Assembly: GCA_907165065.1 (NCBI GenBank)
Contig: OU015523.1
Span: forward strand, 125,055,023 to 125,119,022
Direction of reading: 5' to 3'
Source: Caprimulgus europaeus
Taxonomy: Eukaryota > Chordata > Aves > Caprimulgiformes > Caprimulgidae
Length of the DNA stretch: 64,000 bases
Positions within the stretch are counted from its first letter, which is position 1. Every line of letters starts with the position of its first letter. Shown here in pieces: positions 60,749 through 64,000 of the stretch. Under the pieces are notes generated by a model. That model did no database searches, had not been told where the DNA came from, and saw nothing but the letters and a program-made list of their open reading frames with translations. The translations under genes were made by a program, and so were the position numbers.

Positions 60749-61511
60749 GTTCAAACACATCCAACACTGGTACTGACTTTGCCCATTGATTTATTGCAGC
60801 AGTTTTCCACTTCTCACCAAGAACAACATTAAAGAAGGAGAAGACCTTGGTAGAACTTCAACGTGCAAGTGAGTTATTGTTGATATTACCCCATTAACAC
60901 AATCATAATTCTTTCAGACTAATTAAATGTTTCATTTTTATTTACTTTTATGTGGTCCAGGATGGAAAAATCTGATTATAATCCAGGTCCACGAGCTCCA
61001 AGGAAGGAGAAATCGATCTCCTCCGTCTGAAAATGACTTCAAATCAATGCTCATTTTAAGGACACAACGTGCTGGCAATTTTAATTCAATATAAGACGTG
61101 ACCTGGGGTTGTTTATACCCATTAGATCCTCAAAGTTCATCAATTTGGACCAAAAATATGAAGTAGGAGGAGAAGTGGAGAAGGTTGGGTGGGAGGAGAA
61201 GGGGAGAAAAGCCAAATATCTGTTGTATTTCAATCCCAGCGTGGCAGCAAAATCCATTTCTTTGTGGTATGAGATGGATCTCTCCTCTCTGGTTGTGGAG
61301 ATGACTTTGTGGGTGAAAGGTGGAAGGATCTGAAAAGGAGCAGGGGTTTAATGATGTCTGGAGATTCCATCAGACCAACCTTGGCTCTCAACCACTCGTG
61401 GCCAAGCACAAACCATTCACAAGAGAATTTTATCCTCATTTCTCTTAAATGAGGAGAAAGAAACCAAAAAAAAAGGCAGAAAAACTTAATTAAATTTCAT
61501 TTCTCCTCCTA
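60749..61511. other. Unassigned, between two minisatellites
   Basis: AT-rich single-copy sequence. An exon-like segment 60800-60868 has an acceptor TTTATTGCAG before it and a donor GTGAGT after it on the plus strand; it could be a 5' non-coding exon of the receptor gene, but this is weak. Confidence 0.3.
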
Positions 61512-62172
61512 GAATGTTCCATGGGATTTGGGTGGAATATTCCATAGGGTTTGGGTAAAATATTCCATAGGGTTTGGGTGGAATCTTCCATAGGGTTTGG
61601 GTAGAACATTCCATAGGGTTTGGGTGGAATATTCCATAGGGTTTAGGTAGAACATTCCATAGGGTTTAGGTAGAATCTTCCATAGGGTTTGGGTAAAATA
61701 TTCCATAGGATTTGGGTGGAATATTCCTTAGGGTTTGGGTGGAATATTCCATAGGGTTTGGCTAGAATATTCCATAGGGTTTGAGTGGAATATTCCATAG
61801 GGTTTGGGTACAATATTCCATAGGGTTTGGGTGGAACATTCCATAGGGTTTGGCTAGAATATTCAATATATTCCAGAGGATTTGGGTGGAATATTCCATA
61901 GGGTTTGGGTAAAATCTTCCATAGGGTTTGGGCAGAATATTCCATGGGGTTTGGGTAGAATATTCCATAGGGATTGGGTAGAACATTCCATAGGGTTTGG
62001 GTAGAATATTCCATAGGGTTTGGCTAGAATATTCCATATATTCCATAGGGTTTGAGTAGAACATTCCATAGGGTTTGGGTGGAATATTCCATAGGATTTG
62101 AGTAGAATATTCCATAGGGTTTGGGTAGAACATTCCATAGGGTTTAGGTAGAATATTCCTTAGGGTTTGGGT
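61512..62172 (+). repeat. 23-bp minisatellite, about 28 units
   Basis: Unit GAATATTCCATAGGGTTTGG plus GTA. Two units carry an expanded ATATTCCATATATTCC piece (near 61862 and 62028). Confidence 0.95.
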
Positions 62173-62579
62173 CTATAAATCTATAGAAGGGCTTTAAGGT
62201 GTCCCACATCGTCCCCCTTCCATCTGAGACCTGATGGATACTCATTCCTGGGGTTTTTATTCCAATGTCTTTGATCTTCAGGACTCTCTCAACCATTTCT
62301 GCCCATGGTAAAAACCATGACTCCATCAACCCCAAAAAACCCCAAACTACCATGAAAATTCCTTGGCTTTTGTGTTCTAGGAAACCACCTGGAAGATCAA
62401 AAAAAAGATCTACATTTTCATCTGAAGTCCAGCAGCAGCAGAAGCAATGGAGTGCATGCTGCAACCATGGTGGGAAACTCATTGAGATGCAAGTAGTCAA
62501 CCAGAGGTAACATGGGCATGGAAAGATGGTGGTGACAATGACTTTGGGTAGGAAAGATTGGAATAACCTAGAAAGAAGA

Positions 62580-62608
62580 GGTTGGTTGGTTGGTTGGTTG
62601 GTTGGATG
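62580..62608 (+). repeat. (GGTT)n run
   Basis: Five or six GGTT units in the upstream region of the receptor gene. Confidence 0.85.
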
Positions 62609-62639
62609 GTTGATTCCTGCTGAGCTAATTCCCTGAATT

Positions 62640-62821
62640 CACCTCAGAGAAGAGAAATGGGCATCTCCAGAACGTTGCTCATCTTCTCCTTGGTGGAGAA
62701 TGGGGCAGAGGAGCTGCATCTCACCCCTACCCCCCCCCAAGAATGTCCCTTTTCCCCATGGACCAGAAAAAAGACCCCAGTGCAGATGAGGGGGCTCTGC
62801 ATGGAGAGCAACCAAAGAGAG
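62640..62821 (+). other. Possible 5' non-coding exon region of the receptor gene
   Basis: A donor-like AGAGAG|GTGAGA (GT at 62822-62823) lies about 260 bases before the acceptor at 63082. If used it would remove a short intron. The start of such an exon cannot be fixed from the sequence; the given left end is only a guide. Confidence 0.2.
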
Positions 62822-63065
62822 GTGAGATGTGATGATAGATGTTCTTCATGCCCAAAGCTGAAGAGCATGCCATCTCTAGATGTAATCTACATCATCAAGA
62901 GAACCCAAATCATCTCCATGGAGCATTAGAGACAAGAGGGGCCAAGCTGTGCCTTGCAATGTGCTCAGCTCAGCAAGGTTTCATCCAACACTTGTTTTCC
63001 TTGCAGAACCTCTACAAACCTCCTTAGAAAAACATCTTCCTACACATCAACCTATTTCCTTATTC

Positions 63066-63082
63066 CCTCTTCATCCTCACAG
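63066..63082 (+). promoter_or_regulatory. Splice acceptor just upstream of the receptor coding exon
   Basis: The pyrimidine tract CCCTCTTCATCCTCACAG ends in AG at 63081-63082, 20 bases before the start codon. Olfactory receptor genes usually have non-coding 5' exons spliced to one coding exon a short way before the ATG, so this is the expected position. Confidence 0.6.
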
Positions 63083-63102
63083 GTGTTTTGACCAACCCCA
63101 CC

Positions 63103-64000
63103 ATGGAGAGCTGTAGCAACAACCTTTCCACCAAAGTCTTTTTCTTGATGGGCTTTCCAGACCTCCAGGATTACCAGACTTCTCTCTTCCTTGTGTTCTT
63201 GTTATTCTACCTCCTGATCCTGGTGGGTAACACCATTATCATCACCGTGGTTGTGGTTGACCACACTCTTCACAAACCCATGTACTTTTTCTTGATGAAC
63301 CTCTCCGTGTTAGATATGCTCTTCACCACCACTACCATCCCCAAAATGTTGGCCATGTTCCTGGTCAACGCTAAAACCATCTCCTTTTGGGGCTGTTTTC
63401 TGCAGATGTACAGTTTTCATGGGCTGACAGTCACTGAAGCTCTCCTCCTGGTTGTCATGGCTTACGACCGTTACGAAGCCATCTGCAACCCACTCCATTA
63501 CCTGGTCAAGATGACAAGAAGATGGAACATCCAACTGGCAGCCAGTGCTTGGATCACTGCTTTGCTAATCCCCGTGCCTGTCATCACCCAGACATCTCAA
63601 CTAGCTTACAGAGACACCACCAAGGTCCACCACTGCTTTTGTGACCACCTAGCAGTGGTCCAAGCTGCCTACTCCGATTTCCGCGCTGATTTCCAAACCT
63701 TCTTGGGCTTCTCCATCGCGATGACGGTGTCAGTTGTCCCTCTGTTGCTCGTCACCCTCTCTTACATCCACATCATCCTCTCTGTACTAAAGATTAACTC
63801 CAAAGAAGGTCGTGTGAAGGCTTTTTCAACCTGTACTTCCCACCTGCTCGTGGTGGCCACCTACTACTCCTCCATCGCCGTGGCCTACGTGTCCTACAGA
63901 GCCGACGTCCCCGTGGACGTCCACATCACGAGCAACGTTGTCTTCTCCATCTTGACTCCTTTGTTAAACCCCATTATTTACACTTTAAGGAACGAGGAGG
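63103..64000 (+). CDS. OR2AT4: Olfactory receptor, OR2AT4-like, 3' end cut by window
   Basis: An uninterrupted frame of 299 codons runs off the right edge. It starts at ATG 63103 in a good context (CCACCATGG). It is a class A odorant receptor of the ciliary membrane of olfactory neurons, coupling to the olfactory G protein (family knowledge). Visible features: N-glycosylation site NLS at residues 7-9; TM1 with 'LLILVGNTII'; 'LHKPMYFFLMNLSVLDMLF' at TM2; conserved cysteine before TM3 ('WGCFLQM'); 'MAYDRYEAICNPLHY' after TM3; 'HHCFCDHLAVVQA' in extracellular loop 2; 'KAFSTCTSHLLVV' at TM6; and 'LTPLLNPIIYTLRN' at TM7. Blocks such as HCFCDHLAVVQA and AYVSYRADVPVD are specific to the 2AT4 type. 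Only about 10-20 codons are missing. The usual DRYVAIC reads DRYEAIC. Confidence 0.9.
   Translation, partial: MESCSNNLSTKVFFLMGFPDLQDYQTSLFLVFLLFYLLILVGNTIIITVVVVDHTLHKPMYFFLMNLSVLDMLFTTTTIPKMLAMFLVNAKTISFWGCFLQMYSFHGLTVTEALLLVVMAYDRYEAICNPLHYLVKMTRRWNIQLAASAWITALLIPVPVITQTSQLAYRDTTKVHHCFCDHLAVVQAAYSDFRADFQTFLGFSIAMTVSVVPLLLVTLSYIHIILSVLKINSKEGRVKAFSTCTSHLLVVATYYSSIAVAYVSYRADVPVDVHITSNVVFSILTPLLNPIIYTLRNEE

Larger units (their letters stand above)
62173..63065. other. Receptor gene upstream region
   Basis: About 900 bases of mainly single-copy sequence with a GGTT run at 62580. I could not place a TATA box or O/E-like site with confidence. Confidence 0.4.

Noticed and set aside
59195-60760. 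Cysteine-containing repeat proteins of up to 260 codons on minus
   Set aside because: Artefact of the 13-bp-based minisatellite; overlapping frames give the same peptide shifted.
61509-62138. Tyrosine-proline repeat proteins on minus (about 120 codons)
   Set aside because: Read through the 23-bp minisatellite.

Overview
This is a vertebrate nuclear window, almost certainly from a bird. The evidence is about 35-40 truncated CR1 LINE fragments (roughly 13 kb, about a fifth of the window by eye), many minisatellites and microsatellites, small exons in long introns, no Alu/SINE or LTR element that I could recognise, and no bacterial-type operons. A CR1 load this high is above what most birds carry and would fit a CR1-rich lineage such as woodpeckers or their relatives; that lineage call is only an inference.

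Two host genes are visible. (1) Positions 1 to 28512, minus strand: the 5' half of an organic anion transporter gene, best matched to SLCO2B1 (OATP2B1). Six coding exons join in perfect reading phase: 28409-28512, 17325-17462, 17062-17224, 14751-14978, 13545-13643 and 10148-10278. They carry the N-terminus, the first transmembrane segments and the OATP superfamily signature (DPRWVGAWWLGFL). A seventh, less certain exon lies at 799-888. The rest of the gene is beyond the left edge. A CpG-rich patch with a consensus splice donor at about 40916 is a candidate promoter and non-coding first exon. (2) From 63103 on the plus strand: an intact single-exon olfactory receptor coding region, cut by the window end after 299 codons, most like OR2AT4. 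In human, OR2AT4 and SLCO2B1 are neighbours in divergent orientation, so this window preserves that arrangement. There is no evidence that the two genes cooperate.

Layout: 0-28.5 kb is the SLCO2B1 gene body, with introns filled by CR1 copies and tandem arrays (AT-rich 6.5-7.0 kb; 49/60-bp array 7.4-8.3 kb; 21-bp array 9.6-10.15 kb running into the exon 6 donor; AT-rich 24.9-25.4 kb; five perfect 71-bp copies at 26.4 kb). 28.5-41 kb is upstream or first-intron sequence with a CpG-bearing 20-bp minisatellite (33.3-33.8 kb) and the CpG patch. 41.0-42.2 kb is a G-rich 20-bp minisatellite. 42.6-59 kb is intergenic sequence with CR1s, AAT, GATG and GGAA microsatellites. 59.2-60.75 kb and 61.5-62.2 kb are two further minisatellites before the receptor gene.

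CR1 copies are grouped below by shared text. Group A: ORF2 tail '[15 protein letters not shown]', 3' end with 'GAGCTTTCGAGGTCCC'. Group B: ORF2 tail '[10 protein letters not shown]', 3' end with 'GATCTCCTGAGGTCCC'. Group C: contains 'GATGGCTTGAAAGTGTCAG', 3' end 'AGTCTGGGATTCTATGA'. Group D: contains 'GGACAGGACAAGAGGAAATGG', 3' end 'AGGTCTTTTCCAACC'. Group E: short 3' ends with 'GAGCAACCTGATCTGGTTG'. In all of them 'plus' means the CR1 ORF and 3' end read left to right. All are 5'-truncated and none keeps endonuclease or polymerase catalytic domains. Most long open frames in the window are read through tandem repeats or CR1 tails and are not genes. I did not find a novel molecular system. The most interesting local structure is the 21-bp array that begins inside a splice donor and so lines up 25 donor-like copies beside a coding exon.
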